DNA of 64,000 nucleotides from Clostridiales bacterium (GCA_019423725.1 JAHZAW010000040.1:1-64000); one strand, 5' to 3'; positions 45,006 through 54,886 are shown, numbered from the stretch's first letter. Notes: generated from the sequence alone by a model not told the origin. Translations and numbers: made by a program.

Positions 45006-47132
45006 TTACTGTATCCTCTTAAATTTCTTTTCAAGTTCATATTCTGTCATTTCTATTATCGTCGGTCTTCCATGGGGGCAGCTGAAGGGATTTTTCAGCG
45101 AAAGCATCTTAACTATGAGTTTTTCCGCCTCTTCGTATGTAAGCTTATCTCCGCCCTTGACCGCAGCTTTACACGCCATGGTAGCTAAATTCAAAAGTTT
45201 TGTATCATAAACGCTGTCAATATTTTCTGTCTTTATTGTATCTATTATATCCATCAGGAAAGATGTGGAAGCCGGCCTGTCAAAAATATAGGGAACACTG
45301 TAAACATAATAATCTTCCCCATCTTTTCTTATGCCAAAACCAAAGCTTTTCATCTTTTCCATATTGTTTTCAAGAATATCCTTTTCCATATCACTGAGCA
45401 GTAGTTTTTCCTCAGCGACCAGGTCCTGGGATACGATCTTTCCATTTTTAAAATCTTCCGTGAACTGTTCAAAAAGCACCCTTTCATGGGCCGCATGCTG
45501 GTCGATCATAAATATACTGCTGCCCTGCTCGATTATCCAGTATGTATTAAATATCTGGCCTATTATTTTGTAATTGCTGAAAAATGGCTTTTCTTCCGAA
45601 AATGTATCCGGCTGGGGTGCATCTTCAAATATGTATTCGCCCTCAACGGGTTCTTCCATATCCGTCTCTGGTGCAGTCTTAGGTATATAAACAGCCTTTT
45701 TCTCAGGTTTTGGCTGTGTTCTAGGCTGCACCTTAGGCTCTGGTCTCCATTCAGAAGCCCAGGCCATTTCCTTCCTTATACTTTCAGCCATTTCCCTATG
45801 TTCAGGGAGTATCTCTATATCAGAGGATGAAGTATACTGGGCCTTAGGCTCCCTGATGCCAGGAGCATCCTGTTCCTTATTATCCATTCCCATAAGAAGC
45901 ATCTCAGCTGCTTTTCTGTCACTTTCAGATACCGAGTGGTTAAATCCAATTTTTTCAGCTTCCTCCCTCAGGGATACCGGCTTTTTATCATCTTTATTTA
46001 CATCTACAGCCTTCCGTGTCTGAACATTGCCGCCTAAAGGCTCCAGCTCCTGCTGTACTGGTTTCAATATGGTTTCGGGAGCGTTTATGTATTCCTTTAC
46101 CGGAGAAGAAGGAGCGCTTTCCCAATCAGCTCCCTTTATGAGCACCTTATCTTTGAATGTATTTACTATGCTGTCATAAACAAAACGGTAGACAGCATCA
46201 TCGTCCCTGAACCTTACCTCAAGTTTAGCGGGATGTACATTGACATCGACCATGGAAGGATCAATATCCATATCCAGCACATAAACAGGGAATTTGCCTA
46301 TCATCATCCTTGTTTTATATGCTTCCTCTGCAGCCGCTGAAACTACGCTGTTTCTTATGAACCTTCCATTTATAAAAAGATTTTCAGAACCTCTATTAGC
46401 CTTGGAAAGCTCAGGTCTTCCTATGAGGCCGCTTATTTTCATTTCCGGCACTTCGGATGATATATCCAGCATTTTGAAAGCCGTATCCTTTCCATAGACG
46501 TGGTATACCGCTGTTTTAAGGTCGTTATTTCCGGATGTATGTATTATGACAGTACCGTTATTTATATATTTGAATGATATTTCCGGATGTCCAAGAACAA
46601 ACTTCATTACCACATCGGAAATATACCCTGCCTCCGTGGATGGCTTCTTCAAAAACTTTCTTCTGGCCGGCACATTGTAAAATATATCTTCGATGGTTAT
46701 GGTAGTTCCATCGGCCGCTCCATCGGATTTGATATCCTCAAGTATGCCGCCGTTTATCCTTATCCTTGTTCCAACGGCTGACTCCCTTGTTTTTGTAAGC
46801 ATTTCCACCTTTGATACCGCCGCTATACTGGCAAGGGCCTCACCCCTGAATCCCAGAGAAAATACACTTTCCAGATCGTCAGCAGTCCTTATCTTGCTTG
46901 TGGCATGCCTCAAAAAGGCGGTCTTTACCTCATCCTGTGGTATTCCGCATCCATCATCGGTTATACGCATAAAAGTGGTGCCGCCGTCCCTTATCTCTAC
47001 GGTAATGGCTCCAGCTCCGGCATCAATGGCGTTTTCCACCAGTTCCTTTATTACGGAACCCGGCCTTTCCACCACTTCTCCGGCGGCTATTTTATTTATT
47101 GTACTGTTATCCAGCAGTTTGATCTTGTTCAT
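45006..47132 (-). CDS. mutL: DNA mismatch repair protein MutL
   Basis: 708 residues. GHKL ATPase domain with AAGEVVERPGSVIKELVENAIDAG-type motif I, DDGCGI and GFRGEALASI; a variable acidic/proline linker (about 330-520); and a C-terminal domain with the endonuclease motif DQHAAHERVLFE plus CPHGRPT. The latter marks a nicking MutL, expected where MutH is absent. ATG 47132 is preferred; a GTG three codons earlier overlaps the mutS stop but is too close to the ribosome site. It receives the signal from MutS encoded upstream. Confidence 0.96.
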   Translation of the reverse strand: MNKIKLLDNSTINKIAAGEVVERPGSVIKELVENAIDAGAGAITVEIRDGGTTFMRITDDGCGIPQDEVKTAFLRHATSKIRTADDLESVFSLGFRGEALASIAAVSKVEMLTKTRESAVGTRIRINGGILEDIKSDGAADGTTITIEDIFYNVPARRKFLKKPSTEAGYISDVVMKFVLGHPEISFKYINNGTVIIHTSGNNDLKTAVYHVYGKDTAFKMLDISSEVPEMKISGLIGRPELSKANRGSENLFINGRFIRNSVVSAAAEEAYKTRMMIGKFPVYVLDMDIDPSMVDVNVHPAKLEVRFRDDDAVYRFVYDSIVNTFKDKVLIKGADWESAPSSPVKEYINAPETILKPVQQELEPLGGNVQTRKAVDVNKDDKKPVSLREEAEKIGFNHSVSESDRKAAEMLLMGMDNKEQDAPGIREPKAQYTSSSDIEILPEHREMAESIRKEMAWASEWRPEPKVQPRTQPKPEKKAVYIPKTAPETDMEEPVEGEYIFEDAPQPDTFSEEKPFFSNYKIIGQIFNTYWIIEQGSSIFMIDQHAAHERVLFEQFTEDFKNGKIVSQDLVAEEKLLLSDMEKDILENNMEKMKSFGFGIRKDGEDYYVYSVPYIFDRPASTSFLMDIIDTIKTENIDSVYDTKLLNLATMACKAAVKGGDKLTYEEAEKLIVKMLSLKNPFSCPHGRPTIIEMTEYELEKKFKRIQ

Positions 47133-47137
47133 GGCCG

Positions 47138-49759
47138 TCACATTCCCTTAATTTTGTTCTGCAAATCGAAAAGCGTCTGCAGCGCCTGTATGGGCGTCAG
47201 AGACATAACATCAATTTTATTTATCTCGTCGATTATCTGTGTTTCCTCTACGTTGAACATATTTATCTGAACTGCCTCTTCCTCAGCGGCTTCCTTTGCC
47301 TCATTGGCAAGTTTTTTGGTCTTTTTGGTTATATCGGCCGCATTGAGTTTCTTAAGTATGGCAGTCGATCTTTTTATGACCTTATTGGGCAGCCCTGCAA
47401 GCCTAGCTACCTGTATGCCGTAGCTGTGGTCAGCTCCGCCTCTTTTTATCTTTCTGAGGAATATTATGTCCTCCCCTTCTTCCTTTACTGTTATACAGTA
47501 GTTCTTAACTCCGGGGAGTTTTCCTTCAAGTTCTGTAAGTTCATGATAATGGGTAGCAAACAGCGTCTTTGCTCCTATCTGTTTTTTGTCGGCTATATAC
47601 TCCATAACGGCCCAGGCAATGGAAAGTCCATCAAATGTACTTGTTCCCCTTCCTATCTCATCCAGTATGAGAAGGCTTTTTGCCGTGGCGTTATTAAGTA
47701 TATTTGCCACCTCTGTCATTTCCACCATAAATGTGCTCTGTCCGGATGCCAGGTCATCGGAAGCTCCGACCCTGGTAAATATCCTGTCACATACACCTAT
47801 ATGGGCCGACGAAGCCGGAACAAATGAACCTATCTGCGCCAGCAGAGTTATTATGGCTGTCTGTCTCATATATGTTGATTTTCCTGCCATATTGGGTCCG
47901 GTTATTATGAGCAGTCTGTTTTCATCGTTATCAAGATAAACATCATTGGCGATAAATGCGTCAGATGTCATCTTTTCCACAGACGGATGCCTTCCGTCCT
48001 TTATGTCTATGATGTCTCCGTCATCAACTATCGGTTTTATATAATTCTGAGCCTGGGCAGTTTCAGCCAGTGACTGAAGGGCATCACAGAGAGCCGTTAT
48101 GTAGGCAGTAAACTGTATCCTGTTTACCTGGGACGCTACCTTTTCCCTTATCTCGCAGAATATTTCATATTCAAGGTCTATGAGCCTGTCAGCTGATCCA
48201 AGTATCAGATCCGCCAGTTCATTGAGTTCCTTGGTAGTATATCTTTCACAGTTTGTCAGTGTCTGTTTTCGCATATACCCCTCAGGCACCTGTCCGACGT
48301 TTGACTTGGTGACCTCTATATAATATCCAAATACTCTGTTATAGCTTATCCTGAGGTTTTTGATGCCGGTCTTTTCCTTTTCCTCCTGCTCCATATCCTT
48401 TATCCACTCAGAGCCTTTTCTTTTAGCCTGTATAAGGGTATCAGCATCTTTGGAATATCCTTCCTTTATCATTCCGCCCTCTCTTACAGAAAATGGAGGA
48501 TCATCAACTATGGCTTTGTCTATAAGGGCAAATATATCTTCCAGTGTATCCAGCTCAGAATATATTTCCTTAAGATAGCCGCTCTTGGAGTTTTCAAGTA
48601 TCTTCTTGAGCTGTGGAAGGTTCTCAATGGAGTTTTTAAGGCTTACCAGCTCCCTGGCATTGGCAGTCTTATACACTATCCTGCTCATTATACGCTCAAA
48701 ATCATGCATGGTGGACAGAACTTCCTTGAGTTCCTCACGTTTGAAGAAATCGTCTTTAAGTTCCTCCACGCTGTCTAATCTTCTATTTATATCAGCCGAA
48801 CTTATGAGGGGCTGTTCCACCCATTTTCTGAGAAGCCTGGCCCCCATGGCTGTTTTTGTCTTATCAATTACCCATAAAAGTGAACCCTTGCGGTTCTTTT
48901 CTCTCATGGTTTCAGTAAGTTCCAGATTTCTTCTTGTATTTGCATCAAGAAGCATGAAATCATTGGTCGAATATATCGATATCTTGCTTATGTGTTCAAG
49001 ATTATTTTTCTGTGTGTCATAGAGATAGTCTAAAAGCCCTCCTGACGCACATACGGCAAATATCTTCTCCTGAAGTCCAAGACCGTCCACAGCGATTATA
49101 TTAAAATGCCTGCAAATGGTCTTTGCCGCGTTCCTATATGTAAAACCTGAATCTCCTACGGATGTGGGTTTTAAATTAAGATGTTTTTTGATCTTCTCCG
49201 CACAGTCCGTCGTAAGGAAATAATCATTGGTTATGAGCTCAGCCGGCATAAACCTGGCTGCCTCATCAAAAAGTTTTTCCTCGGCATTGGCCGATACAAA
49301 TTCAGCTGTCTGAAATTCTCCGGTGGTGACATCACACACCGCAAGGGCATATCCCTTTGAATCCCCATAAACAGCCATTATGTAGTTATTTTTATTCTCA
49401 TCAAGGACCTCATTGTCGATAACAGTTCCGGGAGTTACTATCCTTATTACGTCCCTTTTGACTATCCCCTTTGCTTCTTTGGGGTCCTCTATTTGTTCGC
49501 ATATAGCGACTTTATATCCACTTTGAACGAGTTTATCTATATAACTGTCAGCGGAATGGAAAGGGACGCCGCACATGGGCGCCCTCTCTTTCTGTCCCCA
49601 GTCCTTGCCTGTCAGCGTAAGCCCAAGCACTCTGGAGCCTATTACCGCATCGTCAAAAAATAATTCGTAAAAGTCGCCTAATCGGAAAAACAGCAGACAA
49701 TGTCTGTATCTATTTTTTATTTCAAAATATTGTTCCATCATCGGTGTGACTTTTGCCAT
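47138..49759 (-). CDS. mutS: DNA mismatch repair protein MutS
   Basis: 873 residues. The mismatch-binding domain has FFRLGDFYELFFDDA (Phe-x-Glu wedge context), followed by connector, core, clamp and ATPase domains; Walker A is GPNMAGKSTYMRQTA and the signature DEIGRGTSTFDGLSIAWA. A C-terminal helix-turn region and short tail complete it. AGGGG lies upstream of ATG. Part of the miaB-ylbF-mutS-mutL-miaA run. Confidence 0.97.
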   Translation of the reverse strand: MAKVTPMMEQYFEIKNRYRHCLLFFRLGDFYELFFDDAVIGSRVLGLTLTGKDWGQKERAPMCGVPFHSADSYIDKLVQSGYKVAICEQIEDPKEAKGIVKRDVIRIVTPGTVIDNEVLDENKNNYIMAVYGDSKGYALAVCDVTTGEFQTAEFVSANAEEKLFDEAARFMPAELITNDYFLTTDCAEKIKKHLNLKPTSVGDSGFTYRNAAKTICRHFNIIAVDGLGLQEKIFAVCASGGLLDYLYDTQKNNLEHISKISIYSTNDFMLLDANTRRNLELTETMREKNRKGSLLWVIDKTKTAMGARLLRKWVEQPLISSADINRRLDSVEELKDDFFKREELKEVLSTMHDFERIMSRIVYKTANARELVSLKNSIENLPQLKKILENSKSGYLKEIYSELDTLEDIFALIDKAIVDDPPFSVREGGMIKEGYSKDADTLIQAKRKGSEWIKDMEQEEKEKTGIKNLRISYNRVFGYYIEVTKSNVGQVPEGYMRKQTLTNCERYTTKELNELADLILGSADRLIDLEYEIFCEIREKVASQVNRIQFTAYITALCDALQSLAETAQAQNYIKPIVDDGDIIDIKDGRHPSVEKMTSDAFIANDVYLDNDENRLLIITGPNMAGKSTYMRQTAIITLLAQIGSFVPASSAHIGVCDRIFTRVGASDDLASGQSTFMVEMTEVANILNNATAKSLLILDEIGRGTSTFDGLSIAWAVMEYIADKKQIGAKTLFATHYHELTELEGKLPGVKNYCITVKEEGEDIIFLRKIKRGGADHSYGIQVARLAGLPNKVIKRSTAILKKLNAADITKKTKKLANEAKEAAEEEAVQINMFNVEETQIIDEINKIDVMSLTPIQALQTLFDLQNKIKGM

Positions 49760-49813
49760 TTTTATCCCCTCTTAAACGTCGTTTACGTTACCAAATACTA
49801 TGCCTTTTAATTA

Positions 49814-50209
49814 TCAGTGGCATCCGCTGCATGTTGAACATCCGCCGCCGCAGCCGCCTGCGCTTTCAGGTGTAAGTGAGTTCTGAACAGCTGTCATAAT
49901 GATGTTGTAGATGCTCTGCATATACTCATTGAACTCGCTCTCTGCTTTGTAAAGTGCACCTGATGTTCCATGGTTTCTTATGTCGTTGTTGAGCTTGTTG
50001 ATCTCATCATAGAAAGCATCTTTTTCTTCATCAGATACATTTCCTGCAACAAGTTTGTCCTGGAATGCATTCTGTTTATTTACATAATCCTGAACCATTT
50101 TCTGTGCTACAAGATCCTCATCATATGCCTGTTTTGCAACTTTAAAAGCCTGTCCATATTCAGAGTTTATAAGTTCCTCTGCTAACTGTCTAGCTATCTG
50201 TTCTACCAT
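49814..50209 (-). CDS. YlbF/YmcA family protein with C-terminal cysteine cluster
   Basis: 131 residues, helical YlbF/YmcA-type protein (about 1-110), a family that in Bacillus works with RNase Y and affects sporulation and biofilm formation. The last residues form C120-x3-C124-x2-C127-x2-C130-His, a glycine-rich tail like an iron-sulfur or metal site. It lies between miaB, an iron-sulfur enzyme, and mutS, as in many Clostridia. Which paralogue it is cannot be decided here. Confidence 0.85.
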   Translation of the reverse strand: MVEQIARQLAEELINSEYGQAFKVAKQAYDEDLVAQKMVQDYVNKQNAFQDKLVAGNVSDEEKDAFYDEINKLNNDIRNHGTSGALYKAESEFNEYMQSIYNIIMTAVQNSLTPESAGGCGGGCSTCSGCH

Positions 50210-50214
50210 AATAA

Positions 50215-51636
50215 TTACATCCTTTCTCCTATTAAATAGAAAATCTTATTTTGTATAATTTTAACAGGTACTACCTGTCCTATTAACTCTTCTGAGCCCT
50301 CAAAATGTACCAGTGAATTTCTTTCTGTCCTTCCCGTAAGCATTTTGGGGTCCTGCCTGTTGACTTCCTCCACAAGAACATTTTCTACTGTTCCCACAAG
50401 GCTTTCACTTATTTTTTCAACTCCAGCATTTACATGCTCAAGCAGTCTGTTGAATCTTTCCTTGGCTGTCTCCTCATCTATCTGATTTTCCATGACAGCT
50501 GCAGGAGTGCCTGTCCTCTTTGAATATAAGAACGTAAATGCCGTTGAATATCCAACTTTGTCGACCACATCAAGTGTCTCCTCAAAGTCTTCCTCAGTCT
50601 CACCGGGGAAACCTACAATGATGTCAGTGCTTATGAGTATGTCAGGTATCTCTTTTCTTATTTTATCAACAAGTTCAAGATATTTTTCCTTTGTATACCT
50701 TCTGTTCATCTTCTCAAGGATGGCTGTGCTTCCTGACTGTACAGGCAGATGCAGATAATTGCATACCTTATCACAGTCTCTCATGGCTTCAATGAGCTCA
50801 TCTGACAGATCCTTGGGATGGGACGTCATAAACCTTATCCTCTCTATGCCGTCTATCTCATTTATCATTCTGAGAAGCTCAGCAAATGTGACCGGTTTTT
50901 CCAGGGTCTTGCCATAGCTGTTGACATTCTGGCCAAGGAGCATTACTTCCTTTACGCCTTCTTTTGCAAGGCCTCTTATTTCATTTAATATATCCTCAGC
51001 TTCCCTGCTTCTTTCCCTGCCTCTGACATAGGGTACTATGCAGTAGCTGCAGAAGTTGTTGCAGCCATACATGATATTTACACTGGCCTTAAACGGGATC
51101 TTTCTTATGCTCCTGAAATCTTCCATTATCTCGCCATGCTCCTGCCATATGTCATAGATAGTATCTCCTGTTTCCATATTGGTAAGCATAAGGGTCGGAA
51201 GTTTGTATATGTTAAAAGTTCCAAAAACTATGTCAACATTTCTGTATGATTTCTTTATTTTCTTTAATACGCTTTCCTGCTGCATCATGCATCCGCAGAG
51301 GGCGATCTTTATATTTGGATTCTTTTCCTTGTAATATTTGAGATATCCAAGCCTGCCGTATACCTTTTCTTCGGCATTCTCCCTTATACAGCAAGTATTG
51401 TAAAGGATAAAATCCGCTTCTGTCTCATTTTCTGTATGCTCATATCCCATATCAGTGAGCATATATGAAAGCTTCTCTGAGTCATGGGCATTCATCTGGC
51501 ATCCCGTAGTGAAGATAAAATATTTCTTTTTTCTTCCAGTCTCTTCTGTATATTTGTCATTGATGGCCTTTATTTTGCTCATGGCCTCTTTCTGCATTTC
51601 AAGCTCTTCATCGTGTATGATATTTCTTTCAGACAA
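50215..51636 (-). CDS. miaB: tRNA methylthiotransferase MiaB
   Basis: 473 residues. Adds a methylthio group to i6A37 of tRNA, after MiaA. The N-terminal UPF0004 domain has cysteines in FTTGCQMNAHDSEK, NTCCIRE and LCGCMMQ; the radical SAM site is CNNFCSYC; the C-terminal TRAM domain starts about residue 405. A 30-residue N-terminal extension (KEAMSKIKAINDKY) is usual in Clostridia. First gene of the operon. Confidence 0.95.
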   Translation of the reverse strand: MSERNIIHDEELEMQKEAMSKIKAINDKYTEETGRKKKYFIFTTGCQMNAHDSEKLSYMLTDMGYEHTENETEADFILYNTCCIRENAEEKVYGRLGYLKYYKEKNPNIKIALCGCMMQQESVLKKIKKSYRNVDIVFGTFNIYKLPTLMLTNMETGDTIYDIWQEHGEIMEDFRSIRKIPFKASVNIMYGCNNFCSYCIVPYVRGRERSREAEDILNEIRGLAKEGVKEVMLLGQNVNSYGKTLEKPVTFAELLRMINEIDGIERIRFMTSHPKDLSDELIEAMRDCDKVCNYLHLPVQSGSTAILEKMNRRYTKEKYLELVDKIRKEIPDILISTDIIVGFPGETEEDFEETLDVVDKVGYSTAFTFLYSKRTGTPAAVMENQIDEETAKERFNRLLEHVNAGVEKISESLVGTVENVLVEEVNRQDPKMLTGRTERNSLVHFEGSEELIGQVVPVKIIQNKIFYLIGERM

Positions 51637-51754
51637 TTTTCAAACCACCTTAAAATATTAATGGAGGACACATATCCACAGTATATTTAAGTATATCACA
51701 TAAAATCTCTATACTCAATATTTTTCGCAATATTTCATATTAATTTAGTATGAA

Positions 51755-52430
51755 TTGAGCGCAACCGCCGCCAGTGGCGGATGAAGGGAGCGCGAAATTC
51801 CGTGAGTTTCGATGGATCGCGAACTTTTGTGAGCGAGACAAGTTAAACGAACGGCGTCATTGTCCCGACCTCTGCCGGTGGCAGGTGAAGGGAGGACGAA
51901 ATTCCGTGAAAAACAAGTGATTCGAGCTTCTTGCGACGAATCACGCCGATTTTGAACGGAGCCATTGTCCCGACCGCTGCCTGTGGCAGAATCGAGCTCG
52001 ACCGCCGCCAGTGGGAGAAATAAGCTCGACCGCCGCCAGTGGGAGAAATAAGCTCGACCGCTGCCAGTGGCAGGTGAAGGGAGAGCGACTTTCTGTGAGA
52101 TACTAGTGATGTGAGCGGTAGCGAAACAGCACGCCGATATCGAACAGAGTACTATTGCGAGATTCCGTGAGACACTAGCAATACGAACTTTTGTGAGTAG
52201 TGCGACGTTTTCGAACGGAGTTAATTGGAGAGCGCCTTTCTGTGAGATACTAGTGATGTGAGCGATAGCGAAACAGCACGCCGATATCAAACAGAGTACT
52301 GGAGTGAGATTCCGTGAGACACTAGCATTACGAACGTTAGTGAGTACTGCGTCGATATCGAACGGAGTTAATTAATGAGTGCAAGCTCACCCCCTGCCAA
52401 CTTCACCTCTGGCAATCAGCTTACTTCCTG
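51755..52430. repeat. Array of six degenerate 70-72 bp units with interleaved GC-rich hairpins
   Basis: Units, read on plus: 51792-51861, 51896-51966, 52085-52156, 52157-52226, 52232-52302 and 52304-52373. Each opens gcga(a/g)(a)ttccgtgag or its variant ctttctgtgag and closes near gaacggag. The last four form a 147-bp dimer repeated twice. Between units are short hairpins of the form CTGCC-NNT-GGCAG or CCGCC-AGT-GGCGG with matched changes in both arms. The 857-base gap 51637-52493 contains this array, an AT-rich miaB leader (51637-51750) and the pnp terminator. Confidence 0.85.
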
Positions 52431-52453
52431 CAACATAACCTCTATTTACCCAA

Positions 52454-52481
52454 CACAAAAGGCACGCCTAAGCGTGCCTTT
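52454..52481 (-). terminator. Terminator of pnp
   Basis: A 10-bp stem (52481-52472 with 52467-52458, loop of four) is followed on minus by TTTTGTGTT. Confidence 0.88.
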
Positions 52482-52493
52482 AATCATTTTATC

Positions 52494-54605
52494 TTATTTA
52501 TCAGCGTCTTTGATGGAGAAGTTAAGTCTTCCGTGGTCATCGATCTCAAGAAGTTTAACTCTTACTTTGTCGCCTGCCTTAACAACATCCTCGACCTTAG
52601 CTGTTCTCTTGTCAGCAAGTTTTGAAATGTGGATAAGTCCCTCTTTTCCGGGAGCGAGCTCAACGAATGCGCCGAATGTCATAAGTCTTGTTATTGTTCC
52701 GTTATATGGCTTTCCAGGTTCGGGCTCAAGTACGATGAGGTTTATCATATCCATTGCTTTCTGGATATTTGCCATATCAGTACCTTTGATGAATATTCTT
52801 CCGTCATCCTCAGTATCGATCTCGCACTGGCTCTCCTCGATGATCTTCTTGATAACCTTTCCTCTTGCTCCGATAACTTCTGCTATCTTATCAACATCGA
52901 TAGTCATTGTAGCCATCTTAGGAGCATAGGGTGAAAGCTCTTTTCTGGGCTCTGCGATAGCCTTGAGCATTACTTCATCGATGATGTAGTTTCTTGCTCT
53001 ATGTGTCTGGGCAATGGCATCCTCAATGATCTTGAATGTAAGACCATGGATCTTCATATCCATCTGGATGGCTGTAATACCTTCCTTTGTACCTGCTACC
53101 TTGAAGTCCATATCTCCAAAGAAGTCCTCAAGACCCTGGATGTCTGTAAGCATAACGTAGTCATCATCATTGTCGCCTGTTACAAGACCAACTGAAATAC
53201 CTGCTACAGGGCGGTTGATGGGAACGCCGGCTGCCATAAGGGAAAGTGTGCTTCCGCAGATACTTGCCTGTGATGTTGAACCATTTGAGCTGAGTATATC
53301 TGATACAAGTCTAATAGCGTAAGGGAATTCCTCTTCGCTGGGGATAACGGGAAGGAGTGCCTTTTCAGCAAGGGCTCCATGTCCGATCTCACGTCTTCCG
53401 GGTCCTCTTGAAGTTTTAGCTTCACCTGTTGAATATCCAGGCATGTTATAGTGGTGGATATATCTCTTTGATACTTCAGATGTATCAAGTCCGTCAAGTC
53501 TCTGGATCTCGCTCATGGCTCCAAGTGTTGTTACTGTAAGAGCCTGTGTCTGTCCTCTCTTGAAGAGTGCTGATCCGTGAGTTCTGGGAAGGATATCTAC
53601 CTCAGCTGAAAGGGGTCTGATCTCCTCAAGGCCACGTCCATCGGGACGTTTATGCTCTCTTAAGATCATCCTTCTTACTGTCATTTTCTCAAATTTATAA
53701 ATAGTCTCATCGATGAGTGCAGGAATGTCTTTTTCCTCATCAACAAGGGCTGCTATGGCATCTGTAAGCTCTTCATTTACCTTGTCTGTTATTTCTCTGA
53801 TGGCAAGGTCTCTGTCCTGCTTAAGTTCTTTGTATACAGCTACTTCCATAGCCTCGTCTGTTATATATTCTGAAATAAGTTTGTAAACATCCTCGGGAAT
53901 TACATGCTCTGTATATTCCTGAAGAGGTTTTCCTTCTTTTTCGTGGATATCATTGATAAAGTCGATAACTTCACCGTTTACCTTATGGGCAAGTTTGATA
54001 GCCTCAAGCATAAGATCATCGGGTATCTCATCTGCGCCTGCTTCGATCATCATTACCTTATCCTTTGTTGATGAAACAGTAAGGTTAAGTCTGCTTATCT
54101 CTCTCTGAGCTGCTGTGGGGTTAACTACAAGTTCACCGTCACAGTATCCGATGGAAACAGATGACATAGTGTCAACAAAAGGAATATCAGATATGATAAG
54201 CGCAATTGATGAACCGATCATTGCTGCGATCTCAGGTGAGCAGTCCTGGTCAACTGACATTACCGTTGCAACGATTGCAACATCATTTCTGTAATCCTTG
54301 GGGAAAAGAGGACGAAGAGGTCTGTCAATACATCTTGATGTAAGTATAGCCTTTTCACTGGGTCTGCCCTCTCTCTTGATGAAGCCTCCGGGTATCTTTC
54401 CTACTGAATAAAGTCTTTCCTCATAATCGATTGAAAGAGGGAAGAAATCGATACCATCTCTGGGTTTGTCAGATGCTGTTGCTGTTACGAGTACAACGGT
54501 ATCTCCGTAAAATACGAGAGCGGCACCGTTTGCCTGCTCGGCTACTCTTCCGATCTCAACAGAAAGTTTACGGCCGGCAAGTTCCATAGAGTATGTTCTG
54601 TACAT
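52494..54605 (-). CDS. pnp: Polyribonucleotide nucleotidyltransferase (PNPase)
   Basis: 703 residues. 3'-5' phosphorolytic RNA decay in the cytoplasm. Two RNase PH domains (first with FFPLSIDYEERLYS and KREGRPSEKAILTSR, second with RDGRGLEEIRPL-like HKRPDGRGLEEI and GSTSQASICGSTLSLMAAGV), a KH domain (VIGARGKVIKKII) and an S1 domain (TRLMTFGAFVELAPGKEG). AAAGGAG lies before ATG. It lies after rpsO as in most bacteria, with a terminator and a structured leader in between. Confidence 0.97.
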   Translation of the reverse strand: MYRTYSMELAGRKLSVEIGRVAEQANGAALVFYGDTVVLVTATASDKPRDGIDFFPLSIDYEERLYSVGKIPGGFIKREGRPSEKAILTSRCIDRPLRPLFPKDYRNDVAIVATVMSVDQDCSPEIAAMIGSSIALIISDIPFVDTMSSVSIGYCDGELVVNPTAAQREISRLNLTVSSTKDKVMMIEAGADEIPDDLMLEAIKLAHKVNGEVIDFINDIHEKEGKPLQEYTEHVIPEDVYKLISEYITDEAMEVAVYKELKQDRDLAIREITDKVNEELTDAIAALVDEEKDIPALIDETIYKFEKMTVRRMILREHKRPDGRGLEEIRPLSAEVDILPRTHGSALFKRGQTQALTVTTLGAMSEIQRLDGLDTSEVSKRYIHHYNMPGYSTGEAKTSRGPGRREIGHGALAEKALLPVIPSEEEFPYAIRLVSDILSSNGSTSQASICGSTLSLMAAGVPINRPVAGISVGLVTGDNDDDYVMLTDIQGLEDFFGDMDFKVAGTKEGITAIQMDMKIHGLTFKIIEDAIAQTHRARNYIIDEVMLKAIAEPRKELSPYAPKMATMTIDVDKIAEVIGARGKVIKKIIEESQCEIDTEDDGRIFIKGTDMANIQKAMDMINLIVLEPEPGKPYNGTITRLMTFGAFVELAPGKEGLIHISKLADKRTAKVEDVVKAGDKVRVKLLEIDDHGRLNFSIKDADK

Positions 54606-54646
54606 GTTAAATCTCCTTTTTTATTTATTTTTGAAGATATTGTGTA

Positions 54647-54747
54647 ACTCACATAAACCCTGATGTGTTATCCGTAACACCATAAAAATACTGTCGAAAC
54701 TCTCTAAACCTCGGCGGCATTTCTATGGTGTCATAATTTATGTGAGT
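54647..54747 (-). promoter_or_regulatory. Structured leader of pnp
   Basis: On the minus strand ACTCACATAAA (54747-54737) pairs perfectly with TTTATGTGAGT (54657-54647). Inside it ATGGTGT (54683-54677) can pair with ACACCAT (54731-54725), and GTGTTA/TAACAC (54680-54675 with 54670-54665) offers a competing stem. This is about 42 bases before the pnp start, where autoregulated leader hairpins are known for pnp in other bacteria. The whole gap 54606-54886 holds this, the rpsO terminator and nothing else seen. Confidence 0.6.
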
Positions 54748-54768
54748 ACATCCATCTTCCTGGTTACT

Positions 54769-54807
54769 AAAAGAAATCCGGCCATACAGGAAACCGTATG
54801 CCCGGAT
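54769..54807 (-). terminator. Terminator of the rimP-rpsO transcript
   Basis: Two stacked stems, 6 and 5 bp, with one C-C mismatch (54807-54802 with 54781-54776; 54800-54796 with 54787-54783) are followed by TTTCTTTT. Confidence 0.7.
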
Positions 54808-54886
54808 CTAAATGTTTTTGATATGCGTCAAATACGCAAGGCAAAACCTGTTTTCTTAAGAGAGTAAATAATATTAAAAACCGAAA

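Noticed and set aside
51745..52290. Open frame of 181 codons on the minus strand within the repeat array
   Set aside because: It stays open because the 147-bp repeat period is a multiple of three. The product is a patchwork of the repeats (ISACCFA(I/T)AHITSISQK twice), there is no ribosome site, and composition is unlike real proteins here.
51755..52430. CRISPR array
   Set aside because: Units are degenerate over their whole length, there are no identical short repeats with unique spacers, and no cas genes are near.
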